NCBI GenBank assembly: GCA_027422505.1
Contig: JAPQWV010000682.1
Location: 227,001-291,000 of the forward strand
Direction: 5' to 3'
Length of the DNA stretch: 64,000 bases
From: Craterostigma plantagineum
Lineage: Eukaryota > Streptophyta > Magnoliopsida > Lamiales > Linderniaceae
Below, piece after piece: positions 23,039-33,734 of the stretch. The position numbers were made by a program, and so were the translations under genes. The stretch's first letter is position 1. Every line of letters starts with the position of its first letter. Below the pieces are notes generated by a model. It ran no database searches. It was not told the origin of the DNA and saw only the letters and a program-made list of their open reading frames with translations.

Positions 23039-24310
23039 CTAGAGAGCGTACGAGGAGAGAAAGGGAGACTCGATGTAAGGACACAGCACGGACACGTAAT
23101 TGGCATACTTGACAGGAAAACCGCGACAGCTCGCCACCTCGACGGAATCGCTCGCCCAGCGATAGTAAACGATTGTCTCCGCACCAAACAAGAGAACGAC
23201 GACGAGGGGATCGCAAGGAATAAACGCCTCAAAGCGCAGATTCCAGCGAACATTCATCGCCAGAGGAAAAACGTTCGAGTCGCTCATCGCCTCTTTGATC
23301 TCCGTCAACAAGAAATCAAGGCCGACCGAACGTAGCAACACCCACTCTCCATCTCTAATGGTTGTCGAGCGCTTGTACCCTCCTCCTTTACCCTTCTTCG
23401 GTAGCATCCATATCTCCATGTTCTTCGTCGTAATAGCGCCGTACAACAACACATCGCCCGCCGACCGACCGTAAGTCATGGAAACAGCAATGTCGTCGTC
23501 GTCTTGCCTGTAAGGACATGGTATGTCGATGAACTGCATATGGTTGTCCTTCTCGTTGGGATCGTACATCAATATCTTGTATTCCGACGATAGACAGTGA
23601 ATAATGCCGTTGAACACCAAAGGTGGGAACAACTTGTTATCGACCAAATGATCGCTCTCGGTGCACGCCAGCGTCGACTCGCGCCATTCTCGGGTGCTTG
23701 AAGAGTAAGTCTCGACCGCCATCGCGGCGTTGTTAGAACGTATCCCAACCCTTACGACTATATAATTAGCCGGGAGCTTCCCACGCACTTCTGTAGTGAT
23801 GCCTTCGCACGCCAAGGCGACGGAAGATTGGCGGTAATAATTGTTTTTAGGGTTTGGCGGCACCATAATCCACCTCTTTGTTATGGGGTTCAGCAGGTGC
23901 AACTCCCCGGGCCCGCTGTTGCAATTCGCGCGATTTTGGCTGAAGAGCAAAATCCCATTGGAGGTGTTGACCAAGTATCCGAGTTTTCTCCTTCGAGGCA
24001 AATACTTGAGGATTTCGAGGTTTCCGTGGGTAGGGAGTATAGACATGGGCGGTGGTCTTGCATAGTAAGTGGGTGTGATTTCTCCGGTTATCTTTTGGAA
24101 GAAGGCCATTATTGGGAGATACGTTTTGCTTCTTCTTCTCAGTTCGCCGTACGTCAGCTGAAAGAAGCGATCGCACACGAGGTCGTTCCATCTCTTCGAC
24201 ACACATCTGAATCTAAGCACCGATTTTGGGGGCAAACGGTATAATATCTCCATCAACACACCATCGTTGCCCTCCACTAACATTTCAGCACTATTAGCGG
24301 ACGTTTCCAT
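23039..24310 (-). CDS. F-box protein with F-box-associated C-terminal domain (423 aa)
   Basis: Probable substrate-recognition subunit of an SCF ubiquitin ligase. ATG at 24310 (METSANSAEML) was preferred over an in-frame ATG 43 codons upstream because the extra residues are low-complexity 5' leader and METS is shared with the paralogue. The F-box is at about residues 15-55 (VLMEILYRLPPKSVLRFRC, VSKRWNDLVCD), followed by an F-box-associated beta-rich domain (GILLFSQNR, LHLLNPITKRWIMVPP, YKILMYDP). No intron. The tandem paralogue at 20450-22080 is decayed. The substrate is unknown. Confidence 0.87.
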   Translation of the reverse strand: METSANSAEMLVEGNDGVLMEILYRLPPKSVLRFRCVSKRWNDLVCDRFFQLTYGELRRRSKTYLPIMAFFQKITGEITPTYYARPPPMSILPTHGNLEILKYLPRRRKLGYLVNTSNGILLFSQNRANCNSGPGELHLLNPITKRWIMVPPNPKNNYYRQSSVALACEGITTEVRGKLPANYIVVRVGIRSNNAAMAVETYSSSTREWRESTLACTESDHLVDNKLFPPLVFNGIIHCLSSEYKILMYDPNEKDNHMQFIDIPCPYRQDDDDIAVSMTYGRSAGDVLLYGAITTKNMEIWMLPKKGKGGGYKRSTTIRDGEWVLLRSVGLDFLLTEIKEAMSDSNVFPLAMNVRWNLRFEAFIPCDPLVVVLLFGAETIVYYRWASDSVEVASCRGFPVKYANYVSVLCPYIESPFLSSYAL

Positions 24311-24439
24311 ATGGAGCAGCAAATTATTCGAAAACCTAAATCTTTCACAACAGTTCGTGAAAGAAAGAAAGAAAGAAAGAAAGGAAAACCAGTAATAAGC
24401 AGCAGATAATACAACATAAGGTAATAAGCAGCAGATCAT

Positions 24440-25391
24440 ACAACATAAGGTAATAAGCAGCGGAGATGATCTATAATTCTACCAAACAGAATTCATACAA
24501 ACCTTATTATTAATATTATTGAGCAGCCTCCTTAGACATACAATACAGATGAGGATGCTGATGATGACGTACTTCCCACACAAAAAAAAAAAAAAAAAAA
24601 GGAAGCTTTACATATCAGTCAAGAGTCGACTCACGTCACAAGGCCCAAGGGTTCTCCCTTCCTATATATATAAATAATCACTTTGAAGGAAATATGGAAG
24701 AAAGAAAGCTTTCTTACCTTGTTTATCCCTTCACACTTCCTTCGCTGATGCCATATCCTCACCCCACATCCTCAAAATTCTTGATTTCCTCCTCAATTGA
24801 AGGATTTGGTAAAGGAATTACATATAAGTTATATCAATCAAAATAATAATTTCCTCAATCGAAAGATCCGAACTTGGAAATCTTGGCGAGAGAGGGAGCA
24901 CAAATTTAAAATAAAAATTTCAGTCCACTGATTAGATAGGAACTCCTTCGGCACATCTAAAAACATCCACCCACCCCCCAACCAAATTGAAAAATTCAAT
25001 CAGAGAAATAAATTCTTCTCACGACTATTTTTTCCTCGTTCGATCTGTGCCCGCTAGCTTACCTCGAGTCAAAGCTAACCAAGAAGCTATCCTGACGCTT
25101 TCACTTTCGCATACTATATTGTGATTGCAATCGAGCCCCTCTATTATTGTCATATCTCACAAAATACTACAATTTACAAACACCACCCAAATTGATGAGT
25201 GGCGTAAACTGCACGATATATAAACAATACAGCTGGCAATCGAACTTCTGCGTGAGCTGAGCTGGCAAGCAAAGTTTGACTTTGACCAGATATGATGGGC
25301 CTATATATGGGCCGTCGGTCCCATTATCTGTACATATATATAGATATATTGAAATAAGATTTTAATCATCAAAACGCTTCCCTCCAATCCA
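24440..25391. other. Intergenic between F-box gene and response-regulator stub
   Basis: Contains an A18-type run at 24582-24600, the second copy of the duplicated F-box 5' flank (24600-24920), a GAAA repeat near 24360-24380 and TATATATA-type sequences near 25300-25345 that could serve the next gene. No gene seen. Confidence 0.5.
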
Positions 25392-25637
25392 ATGGCGACT
25401 AGCGGTTCTGCTTCTCCAATGGCGACGAGCGATTCTGCTTTTGCTTCTTCCTGGAACGTGTTGGTCGTGGACGACGATAAGATACATACTATCATTGCTG
25501 GAAAAATCTTACGTAAACACTGCAGCGGTATGATTTCTTTTGATGTTAAATTAGTTTTACTTCGTCACATTCTGTGTTTTCAAACAGTGACTACTGTCAA
25601 CAATCCGGTGGAAGCACTTGAAATTCTGCAAAATTCT
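25392..25637 (+). pseudogene. Truncated response-regulator receiver domain
   Basis: Exon 1 25392-25527 and exon 2 25588-25637 join with GT-AG borders to give ...SWNVLVVDDDKIHTIIAGKI, then VTTVNNPVEALEILQNS. This is the start of a two-component receiver domain with the acidic pocket (VDDD). The following exon with the phospho-accepting Asp (the usual MDxxMP) is not found downstream; instead the intron runs into tandem repeats. It resembles small plant C-type or A-type response regulators. Probably a gene fragment; a distant further exon outside my recognition is possible. Confidence 0.65.
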
Positions 25638-25659
25638 GTAAGTAGTTATTTAACATGCT

Positions 25660-25960
25660 GTTTTAGGTTATGTTCAAGTATTCTAAATCGAATTTACTTG
25701 TTTCCTCTCTGTTGATGACTCACGTTGATGCTATTTAGTGTTCTTCACAGCTCTTGTTCTTCATTCTTAATAAACTAATGTTCGGTTATGTTTTAAGTGT
25801 TTTTGATCGAATTCACTTGTTTCCTTTCCCTCGACTCACGTTTATGTTGTATAGTGTTCTTCACAGCCTATGTTCATTTCTATTAAATGTTTTCGGTCAT
25901 GTTTTAAGTGTTTTTGATCGAATTCACTTGTTTCCTTGTCCTGATCGATGACACGCGCTG
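25660..25960. repeat. Three imperfect ~110-130-bp tandem repeats
   Basis: Units begin near 25662, 25791 and 25900 and share GTTTTAAGTGTTTTTGATCG, AATTCACTTGTTTCCT and AGTGTTCTTCACAG words. They lie where the next exon of the response-regulator gene would be expected; the third unit is partial. Confidence 0.8.
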
Positions 25961-26458
25961 AATGCTGTTTGCTGTCGTAATACATTTCTTCACTTGTATT
26001 CATTTTATCAAACACAATTTATATCATACACAAATAATAAATACACACATACCAAATATGTTAAAATTCAATATCAACAAAATCCTTGTATAGCTTTACA
26101 CAAATAACTTATACGCATATAATCCATAAACAAGGATATCAAACGAGTAGCAGCGACTAGCGAGGAAGGAAATAGGGCACCGTTTGCTTTACTGGATATA
26201 CGGAGAAAATGGGTTATAAAACTATTAATAACACATCTTATTCTGTTTGGTTTACTAATATGAAGCCCATGAAAAATAAAAAAGCCCGCGTTTATTAAAC
26301 GGGCAATTAGATTATTTATCTGAAACGGAACCCCATTACAACTTATCTTACATTTTCCAAAAATCTGAGTATAATGTCAACGTTTATTTTATTTCGGGCT
26401 TGGACTTTCTTATTAAGTGGGCTTAAAACCAAACACTGCCTAGAAGAATTAATTATAA
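25961..26458. other. AT-rich intergenic
   Basis: Nothing beyond AT-rich sequence is recognised. Confidence 0.4.
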
Positions 26459-26812
26459 CGGGCCTTATGTGGGCCAGCTCGAACCAAATACGGGCTTCTT
26501 TCATTCAAGCGCTTAAAAATAATTTTCCCAAAAATAGCCTTCCGGTCTAATTTCTACCGCGATTCCTCGTCTCCTCCCGCCGCCGAAGCAAAGCTTCAAT
26601 CTCCCATGGCGCTAGCCGTCCGCCGGCGTATTATCTCGTGTCTTTCCCCCACCCTACGAGGCTACTGCTCAATACCTGAACCTCTAAACGGCGCCGTCTC
26701 AGAAGACGAAGCCGAGCACCAAGCCGCCCCGAGCCTCACGCAGAACCTTTTTTCTTTTCCCCTGCTTTTCACCTTTTCTTTTTTGGTAGCGAGGAAGAAA
26801 ATAGAAGTATGA
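26459..26812 (+). pseudogene. Partial duplicate of the PPR gene 5' end
   Basis: Promoter-proximal sequence and the first ~50 codons (starting [13 protein letters not shown] at 26606) repeat what is found at about 26821-27115 (shared GGGCCTTATGTGGGC, GGGCTTCTTTCATTCAAG, AACGGCGCCGTCTCAGAAGA). The copy ends in unrelated sequence after LTQN, so only the targeting peptide is encoded. A truncated tandem duplication. Confidence 0.85.
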
Positions 26813-26954
26813 GTGGAAATGGGCCTTATGTGGGCTTAGCCCAACCCAAACATGGGCTTCTTTCATTCAAGAGCTTAAACCGACTTTCCAAAAATAACCT
26901 TCGAACTTCAGGTCTATCTTCTACCGCCGCCGACGCAAGCTGAATCAGCCTCTC

Positions 26955-28591
26955 ATGGCGCTCGCCGAAGCAACAAGCCTGCTAGCCGTCCGCCGGCGTA
27001 TCATCTCATATCTTTCCCAAACCACCCTACGAAGATACTGCGCATCACCGGAATCTCTAAACGGCGCCGTCTCAGAAGACGAAGCCGAGCACCAAACCGC
27101 GCCGAGCCCCACGCAGAACCTCTCCCCTCCTGAAATCCAACTCGCCGGCAGATTCTACGACCTAATTAAAGACCACCACCGGAAAAACCCCAACATCCTC
27201 TTAAACCCTGCTAAAGCCCCTTTAAGCCCCGACGTCACCTTCGCATCTCTGTCCTCAGATTTCTCTAGTGCAACAACCTCCACCGTCGATTTCTCGCCGA
27301 CACCTTCCACCGTCCGCCACGTCATCGAACGATGCGCGGCACCTCGCCACGGCATACCGTTTCCTCAAGCCCTAGCCTTCTTCAATTGGGCCACGGCGGC
27401 GAATTCAGTCTCGGAAGCATCCTCGGTCTCGGACCTTTACGACGAAATGATCGATCTTTCTGGAAAAGTTCGCCAATTCGACGTCGCCTGGCACTTAATC
27501 GACGCCATGAGGGAAAAGGGCGTACACATTTCTGTTGAAACCTTTTCCATCTTGATACGAAGGTATGTTCGAGCTGGTATGGCTGCTGAGGCAGTTCATA
27601 CATTTAATCGAATGGAGGATTATGGTTGCAAACCTGATAAAAAGGCATTTTCAGTAGTGATCGGTATGTTGTGTCGAAAGAGACGAGCACAAGAAGCTCA
27701 GTCTTTTTTTAACAGCTTGAAGGACAAATTCGAGCTCGATGTTGTGGTCTACACGAGCTTGATCCATGGCTGGTGTCGGGCGGGCGATATTAACGAGGCA
27801 GAAAGGGTATTTCAGGAAATGAAGATGGCAGATATCAAGCCTACTGTATACACGTACAGCATAGTGATCGACGCACTGTGTAGGTGCGGGCAAATCACAC
27901 GTGCCCACGATGTTTTCGCAGAGATGATCGACGTGGGATGCGAACCAAATTCAGTAACTTTCAATAATTTGATGAGGGTTCATGTCAAGGCTGGGAGAAC
28001 AGAGAAGGTTTTGCAGGTTTATAATCAGATGAAGAGGCTCAACCGTGAGCTGATGCAATCACATACAATTTCTTGATCGACGCTCACTGTAAGGATGGTA
28101 ACAGAGAAGATGCAATGAAAGTGCTCAACTCGATGGTCAAGAGAGGTTGCGAGCCAAACCCTTCGAGCTTCAACCCTATATTTAGGTGCATAGCGAAAGA
28201 TCGAGACATAAACGCCGCTCACAGATTGGTCGTGAAGATGAAGGATGCAAAGTGTAAGCCAAACACAGTTACTTACAACATATTGATGCAGATGTTTGCT
28301 GAGTCGAAGTCGACTGATATGGTTATCAAGCTGTGGAAAGAAATGAACGAAAACGAAGTGGAGCCTAACGTGAATACGTTCAAGATATTTATCTCAATGT
28401 ATTGCTGGATGGGTCATTGGAATAACGCGTATAAGTATCTTAAAGATATGATCGAAGACAAGTGCTTGAGGCCAAGTCCGCAGCTTTTTGAGATGGTAAT
28501 GAAAGTGCTGACGAAAGCTGGTCAGTTGGAGAAACATGAGGAGTTAACAGAGAAGATGATGGATCGAGGATTCATACAACGGCCTCTATAG
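26955..28591 (+). CDS. P-class pentatricopeptide repeat protein, organelle-targeted, one frameshift
   Basis: Intronless. N-terminus rich in Arg/Ser and poor in acidic residues ([20 protein letters not shown]) suggests mitochondrial targeting. From about residue 165 there are tandem 35-residue PPR motifs (for example [60 protein letters not shown]). P-class PPR proteins bind organellar RNA. Near 28050 one base appears lost (GAGCTGATGC for an expected GAGCCTGATGC); after it the frame continues without a break as [11 protein letters not shown] to RGFIQRPL at 28591. Likely homologue, from memory, At1g20300 of Arabidopsis. A partial duplicate of its 5' end lies just upstream. Confidence 0.85.
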
Positions 28592-28934
28592 GATGTCATA
28601 TAGAAAGAACAATTTATGTTTTGTTTAGTTACTTTCTTCTGTGGACGTGGAGAGTATTACCATTGTTATTTTCTCCGATTTAGTGTAACGAAATTTGATT
28701 TTTATTTGATTTCAACGTTCATGCATATCAGTTGGATGGTTATACAAGTAATTCGATTAAAAAAAAATTATGTTTATAATCCATCATTCTTCGTTGTGTG
28801 GATGATCAACTAGGACTAATGTATAATATCGTGGTAACGGGTCAAATGCATTTTAATGCAAAATGTGTATAATCCTTTTCTTAGAAACGCGTATCATCGT
28901 CATCATCAACTGCTAATCGGAAATTCTCGATATA
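28592..28934. other. 3' flank of the PPR gene
   Basis: AT-rich trailer; nothing else recognised before the MITE. Confidence 0.4.
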
Positions 28935-29437
28935 CAGTAGAAACTCTATAAATTAATACTCGATAATTTAATAAACTCTTTAATATAATATTTCTGGCCG
29001 GTTCCGACTCGGGGACAACGTACTAAATTAATGATTCTCTAAAATTATAAGATTCGATAATTCCTATAGGTCCCCTATAAATTATAAATTAATAATTCCA
29101 TATGTAAAAATATTCTCATATTACATGAACGAAGATTACTTGGATGACTCAATTGTCATTTGTTTTTTGTTGATATATTTACTATTATTACTTAAATGTA
29201 CATTAGCACCATACGATTATGACAGACTTGGGAGTTTGAAGTTCGATCCTTAATTTGACGTTTATTAAGGACATAAGAGATGGTAGGTTATTTGATGTTT
29301 GGGAAGTTTGAAAGATAATATACACTATATATTAATAAAGTATTAATTTATCGAATTAATTTATCGATTAATTAATAACTCCTTTAATTAATAAATTTGG
29401 CCGGTCCCAACCGTATTAATTTATAGAGTTTATACTG
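28935..29437. mobile_element. Emigrant-like MITE (pogo/mariner type)
   Basis: 503 bases with near-perfect terminal inverted repeats of about 25 bases: left starts CAGTAGAAACTCTATAAATT, right (reverse complement) CAGTATAAACTCTATAAATT, one mismatch. TA dinucleotides flank both ends (28933-28934, 29438-29439). It has no coding frame. TIR and TA target match, from memory, the Emigrant family of Arabidopsis. Confidence 0.85.
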
Positions 29438-29675
29438 TATACCAAATTAATACTTGATTTGTAGCAGTTAAATTTCCCTGGGTTCTACATTTATCCAATA
29501 AATCACATTATTTTGACCAATAGTTTCACACGTTGTCCTTATCTAAATTTGTTGAAAAAGTCAGTTTTCTAATCCGACGGATCCTTTCCTTTGTCCAAGA
29601 AAACAAAAGTCTACTTTTATAACCACATATTAATATGCATGTCTGTTTGTAGCGAACGAATCGTCAAGAACTCAG
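29438..29675. other. Upstream region of At1g76070-like gene
   Basis: Short promoter-proximal region; no distinct element beyond AT-rich sequence. Confidence 0.4.
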
Positions 29676-30464
29676 ATGGAGAAGAAGCCAACAACAACAA
29701 CAACAAAATCGATAAGCAAAATCCTGAAGCTACTGCCAAAGGTTTCACAAGCAGCAGTTTCATTCCAAAACCCTCATAATTTCAGCCCAACAAGAGATCG
29801 TCGATTAAATTCATCGAACAAGGGTTTCTCACGCTCGATCATACCCTATATTCCAGCGAACAAGAGATCATCCAAAAAAGACAACGGCTACGAAAATTCC
29901 GAAGAGCCCACCTCACCGAAAATCTCTTGCATGGGACAGATAAAGCACAGGTACAATATGTGCAAACAGCAGCAGAAGAAAGTACTTCAATCACACAAGA
30001 AAGCGTTGACCAAGTCAGTTTCTTCTTACCTGAATAATCCTCGGCCGATCGAACCATCCAAGAAGGAGGAGGAGAAGCCAAGGGTTGCAATGAGCAGTAA
30101 GCTCTTTGGGTCTTCGAGGGAAAGAATAAAGTCGGATGCTTTGGTCAACGAATATAGCGAGCTTAAATCACAAGATAGAGCTCCGAGCTTGGTTCAGATG
30201 AAAAGGTTCGCGAGTAGCCGTGACGCGCTGGCTGGTTTTGATTGGGCGAGCGTCGTAGGAAATGGGTCCGTTGATGACGACGACGACCGTGATGACGTAA
30301 TAATTCCTTTCTCAGCTCCGATAATAATGGGGATCAAGGACGGTGGCGAGTTTGCCGGCGGCGGCGGCGATTTGGCGGCGAGGAAAGAGATTAGCTTGTG
30401 GAAGAGGACTATGGCGCCTCAGCCCCAGCCTATTCCATTGGAGATTCTTGGGAAGAAGCAATGA
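29676..30464 (+). CDS. At1g76070 / syringolide-induced 14-1-1-like protein (262 aa)
   Basis: Single exon starting MEKKPTTTTTK. Basic, disordered N-terminal half with SISKILKLLPKVSQAAVSFQ and the family core motif EPTSPKISCMGQIKHR (about residues 77-92). A Lys-rich helix follows (QQQKKVLQSHKKALTKS). Near the C-terminus lie an acidic DDDDDRDD stretch, FSAPIIMG, and a closing motif ISLWKRTMAPQPQPIPLEIL, all typical of this small plant family, whose members are induced by elicitors in legumes. Biochemical role unknown. The frame is intact. Confidence 0.75.
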   Translation: MEKKPTTTTTKSISKILKLLPKVSQAAVSFQNPHNFSPTRDRRLNSSNKGFSRSIIPYIPANKRSSKKDNGYENSEEPTSPKISCMGQIKHRYNMCKQQQKKVLQSHKKALTKSVSSYLNNPRPIEPSKKEEEKPRVAMSSKLFGSSRERIKSDALVNEYSELKSQDRAPSLVQMKRFASSRDALAGFDWASVVGNGSVDDDDDRDDVIIPFSAPIIMGIKDGGEFAGGGGDLAARKEISLWKRTMAPQPQPIPLEILGKKQ

Positions 30465-31107
30465 ATGTAAATTTTACAAATACATATATAACAAAGGGAA
30501 AATTGTTGAATGTGTTGTTTTTTGTTTAGTCCCCAGCCTATTTGTTTTTTGTTGAATGTCTTTTAATCCGTTGCACAGTATATGAATGAACAGCATATTT
30601 ATGCGTGCATGTGTTGTTTAATTTCGACAAAAAACTCAAAATTAAATTCATCACAGTTCACAGGCCTATTATCCACCGGTCAAATGATAAATAATAGTAA
30701 TTAATGAGGATAATAATTATTGCACTTTTTTTTTTTCTTGATTTATGATTTTTAGGCATTTTACATGAAAAGCGCTACTAGTAGACAGACGTTTTAAGAT
30801 TCCACCATCAACCCAAAATTGTCAGCTCGCCGTCCGAAACTCAGTCTCAGCCCTCTCAGGTCGATCGATTTCTTCCATCTTTGGCGTAATTAAGCTAATG
30901 GGTTTCTAGTTATGATTTTGTTAGGTATTCCTTTTGCTTTCATAATACCTCCTTCATTCTAAAGGGATTCGTACCGATGAATTAGGTTCTGTTCGAGCAG
31001 ATATCTGACTATTTTGATCGATTGTAAAGCACGGATTCTCTTATTAGGAGGCAAAGATGAGGTTGGATAAATGCTGATTCTGTTCTTTCACTGTATATGC
31101 TTTTCTG
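30465..31107. other. Intergenic and 5' leader of the DYW PPR gene
   Basis: 3' trailer of the preceding gene, AT-rich spacer and, from about 30860, a pyrimidine-rich leader that may include a 5' UTR intron. No further gene seen. Confidence 0.45.
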
Positions 31108-33621
31108 ATGTCACTGCAGTCACTGTATGGTGTTTCAGCTAAACCTCTTTGTATAAACGCTGGAAATAGTCATTCGTTTCGTAGATTGATAGCTACAGCT
31201 TGTTCTCAGTCTGATTTCTATGATAGCGCTGTAGCGCCGTTGCTTGATTCAGAGGATATTCATAATTCGTTGTCTGATGATCCAAATCCAAACAATCAAA
31301 GAAAGGATGGTGTGGAACGTTACGAATACAGGAAAAGAACTGAGTTTCCTAACATTTATGGAATTAATAACGGATACAGAGATCACTACAGCATTGGTTC
31401 AGCGCTATTGCGTCTATTGAATGGAACGGCTATAATATCAGTCTCTCAGATACGAGAAGCTCATGCCCAGCTTCTCAGGACTGGTCTTTTCGACCTTCTC
31501 AACTATAGAACCAAGCTCCTTTCCCTCTACGCCGACCATGGTTGCTTCTCTGATGCCAAAAAGATCCTCCACGAACCTGATTTTATCTCTTTTACTACTC
31601 TTATATATGCATGCTCGAGATTTGACGACTTTAAGAACACTCTCTGTTTATTTTCTGCAATGCTCTCTGCTGACATCTACCCAGATTCCCGTCTATTGCC
31701 GAATATTATCAAGGCTTGTGCGGGACTATCTGCGCTGGGTATCGGGAAGCAGGTTCATGGGTTTTCCATTACATGCGGGCTTTTGGATGCTTTTGTTGAG
31801 TCGTCTTTCGTCCACTTTTACGTGAGGTGTCTTGAATTAGCTGATGCGCGCAAGGTGTTTGACAGTATGGCTGATAGGGACGTTGTTTCTTGGAGTGCGT
31901 TTGCTGCTGGGTATGCAAGGAAAGGGGACGTGGTTAATGCAATGACGGTGTTCAGCGAGGCGCAGCAGCTCGGGTTTGAACCGAATTCTGTTTCTTGGAA
32001 TGGCTTGATTGCAGGCTTCAATCAGAGCGGGTGTTTTCGAGAGTCAGTTCTAACATTTGAGAAGATGCATTTACACGGTTTTACGGCTGATGGGACCAGT
32101 TTTTCTAGCGTTTTCCCTGCAATAGGGGACTTGGGGTACTTAGAGACAGGCACTCAAGTGCATGCATATGCGATTAAGGCAGGTTTTTCTGGCGATAAAT
32201 GCATTATAACTGCCTTGATTGATATGTACAGTAAGTGTGGGGGAGCCTTAGAGATGTCTCGAGTATTCGAGGAAGTAGAGCGACTGGACGTTGCAGCTTG
32301 CAATGCTCTAATAGCAGGGTTCTCTCGACATGGTCTGAGTGACAAGGCGCTGAAGGTGTTTAGAGACCTTCTGAGCAGAGGGATAGACCTCAACGTTGTA
32401 TCTTGGACTTCGATAATTGCTTGCTGCTCTCAGCATGGGAAGGACGTCGAGGCATTGGAGCTCTTTAGGGAGATGCAGGCCAATGGCGTGAGGCCAAACT
32501 CTGTGACCATCCCTTGCCTGCTTCCCGCCTGTGGCAACATTGCAGCACTTATGCATGGAAAAGCAGCCCATTGTTTCTCTCTCAGAAAAGGCATTACTGA
32601 CGACGTTTATGTGGGCAGTGCACTGATTGATATGTATGCCAACTGTGGGAAGATCAATTCAGCACGGTACTGTTTCGATCGCATGCGTAACCCTAATTTG
32701 GTATGCTGGAATGCGATGCTCGGGGCTTACGCCATGCACGGAGAAGCTGAAGAGGCGTGCGGACTCTTTCTTTCCATGCAGAGAAGTGGACAAAAACCCG
32801 ACTCTGTTACTTTTACCAGCTTGCAGTCTGCTTGTGCCCAAAAGGGCCTCAGAGAAGAAGGGCTTCGTTATTTCGAAAGCATGTCCAAGGATCACGGTAT
32901 CGAACCTAAAATGGAGCATTACGCTTGTATGGTCACCCTTCTTGGTCGTGTTGGAAAGCTTGACGAAGCTTATTCCATGATAAAAAAGATGCCTTTTGAG
33001 CCCGATGCTTGCGTATGGGGTGCATTGCTAAGTTCTTGCAGAGTCCACCATAACATGAGCTTAGGTGAGGTCGCTGCTTCTAAGTTATTCGAGCTAGAGC
33101 CCACGAATCCTGGGAATTACATTCTCCTGTCTAATATCTATGCTTCGAAGGGAAAATGGAAGGAAGTGGACAGAGTCAGAGATATGATGAGAGACAAGGG
33201 GCTGAAGAAGAACCCTGGCTGCAGTTGGATAGAAGTGAAAAACAAGGTTTACATGCTTTTGGCAGGCGATAGATCGTTCCCACAAATGGCTCAAATTTTG
33301 GACAAGATGAATAAGTTAGCCACGGAGATGAAGAAGGCAGGCTACTCGCCGCATACAGATTACGTGCTACAAGACGTAGAGGAGCAGGAGAAGGAGGACA
33401 TTTTATGCGGGCATAGTGAGAAGTTGGCGGTCGTTTTTGGAATCTTGAATACCAGCCCAACGTCTTCTGTACGAGTTACGAAGAACCTACGCATCTGTGG
33501 AGATTGCCATGCGTTCATCAAGTTTATATCCAGGTTTGAGGGCAGAGAAATATTCGTCAGGGACACAAATCGATATCGCCACTTCAGACAAGGAGAATGC
33601 TCGTGTGGGGACTTTTGGTGA
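31108..33621 (+). CDS. DYW-class pentatricopeptide repeat protein, 837 aa (At1g20230-like)
   Basis: One uninterrupted exon of 837 codons. The first ~100 residues are a probable organelle transit region. PPR motifs of the P-L-S type follow (ISQVREAHAQLL-like start, ARKVFDSMADRDVVSWSAFA, NSVSWNGLIAGF, ALIDMYSKCGGALEMSRVF). The C-terminus has the E domain (CVWGALLSSCRVHHNMSLGE) and a complete DYW deaminase: zinc/active-site HSEKLAVVFG with HxE, CGDCH, and the terminal motif CSCGDFW (DFW for DYW). Such proteins direct C-to-U editing of organellar transcripts. Strong overall resemblance, from memory, to Arabidopsis At1g20230. Its intact 2.5-kb frame contrasts with the frameshifted genes nearby. 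Confidence 0.92.
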   Translation: MSLQSLYGVSAKPLCINAGNSHSFRRLIATACSQSDFYDSAVAPLLDSEDIHNSLSDDPNPNNQRKDGVERYEYRKRTEFPNIYGINNGYRDHYSIGSALLRLLNGTAIISVSQIREAHAQLLRTGLFDLLNYRTKLLSLYADHGCFSDAKKILHEPDFISFTTLIYACSRFDDFKNTLCLFSAMLSADIYPDSRLLPNIIKACAGLSALGIGKQVHGFSITCGLLDAFVESSFVHFYVRCLELADARKVFDSMADRDVVSWSAFAAGYARKGDVVNAMTVFSEAQQLGFEPNSVSWNGLIAGFNQSGCFRESVLTFEKMHLHGFTADGTSFSSVFPAIGDLGYLETGTQVHAYAIKAGFSGDKCIITALIDMYSKCGGALEMSRVFEEVERLDVAACNALIAGFSRHGLSDKALKVFRDLLSRGIDLNVVSWTSIIACCSQHGKDVEALELFREMQANGVRPNSVTIPCLLPACGNIAALMHGKAAHCFSLRKGITDDVYVGSALIDMYANCGKINSARYCFDRMRNPNLVCWNAMLGAYAMHGEAEEACGLFLSMQRSGQKPDSVTFTSLQSACAQKGLREEGLRYFESMSKDHGIEPKMEHYACMVTLLGRVGKLDEAYSMIKKMPFEPDACVWGALLSSCRVHHNMSLGEVAASKLFELEPTNPGNYILLSNIYASKGKWKEVDRVRDMMRDKGLKKNPGCSWIEVKNKVYMLLAGDRSFPQMAQILDKMNKLATEMKKAGYSPHTDYVLQDVEEQEKEDILCGHSEKLAVVFGILNTSPTSSVRVTKNLRICGDCHAFIKFISRFEGREIFVRDTNRYRHFRQGECSCGDFW

Positions 33622-33734
33622 TTCAGTGACTTAAAAGCACGTCTTACTGCAGATTCTATATTTGATACTCAAAATCATTTACGCCTGATTCTTATTCGAG
33701 GTTGAGGTGCATTACTTGCTTCTTCTTGCGGGTT

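Noticed and set aside
23828..24244. 138-codon plus-strand frame opposite the F-box gene
   Set aside because: Antisense shadow of the real F-box frame with no recognisable domain.
25660..25960. Regular repeats considered as a CRISPR-like array
   Set aside because: Long imperfect tandem units in plant intronic sequence; no uniform short repeats with unique spacers.
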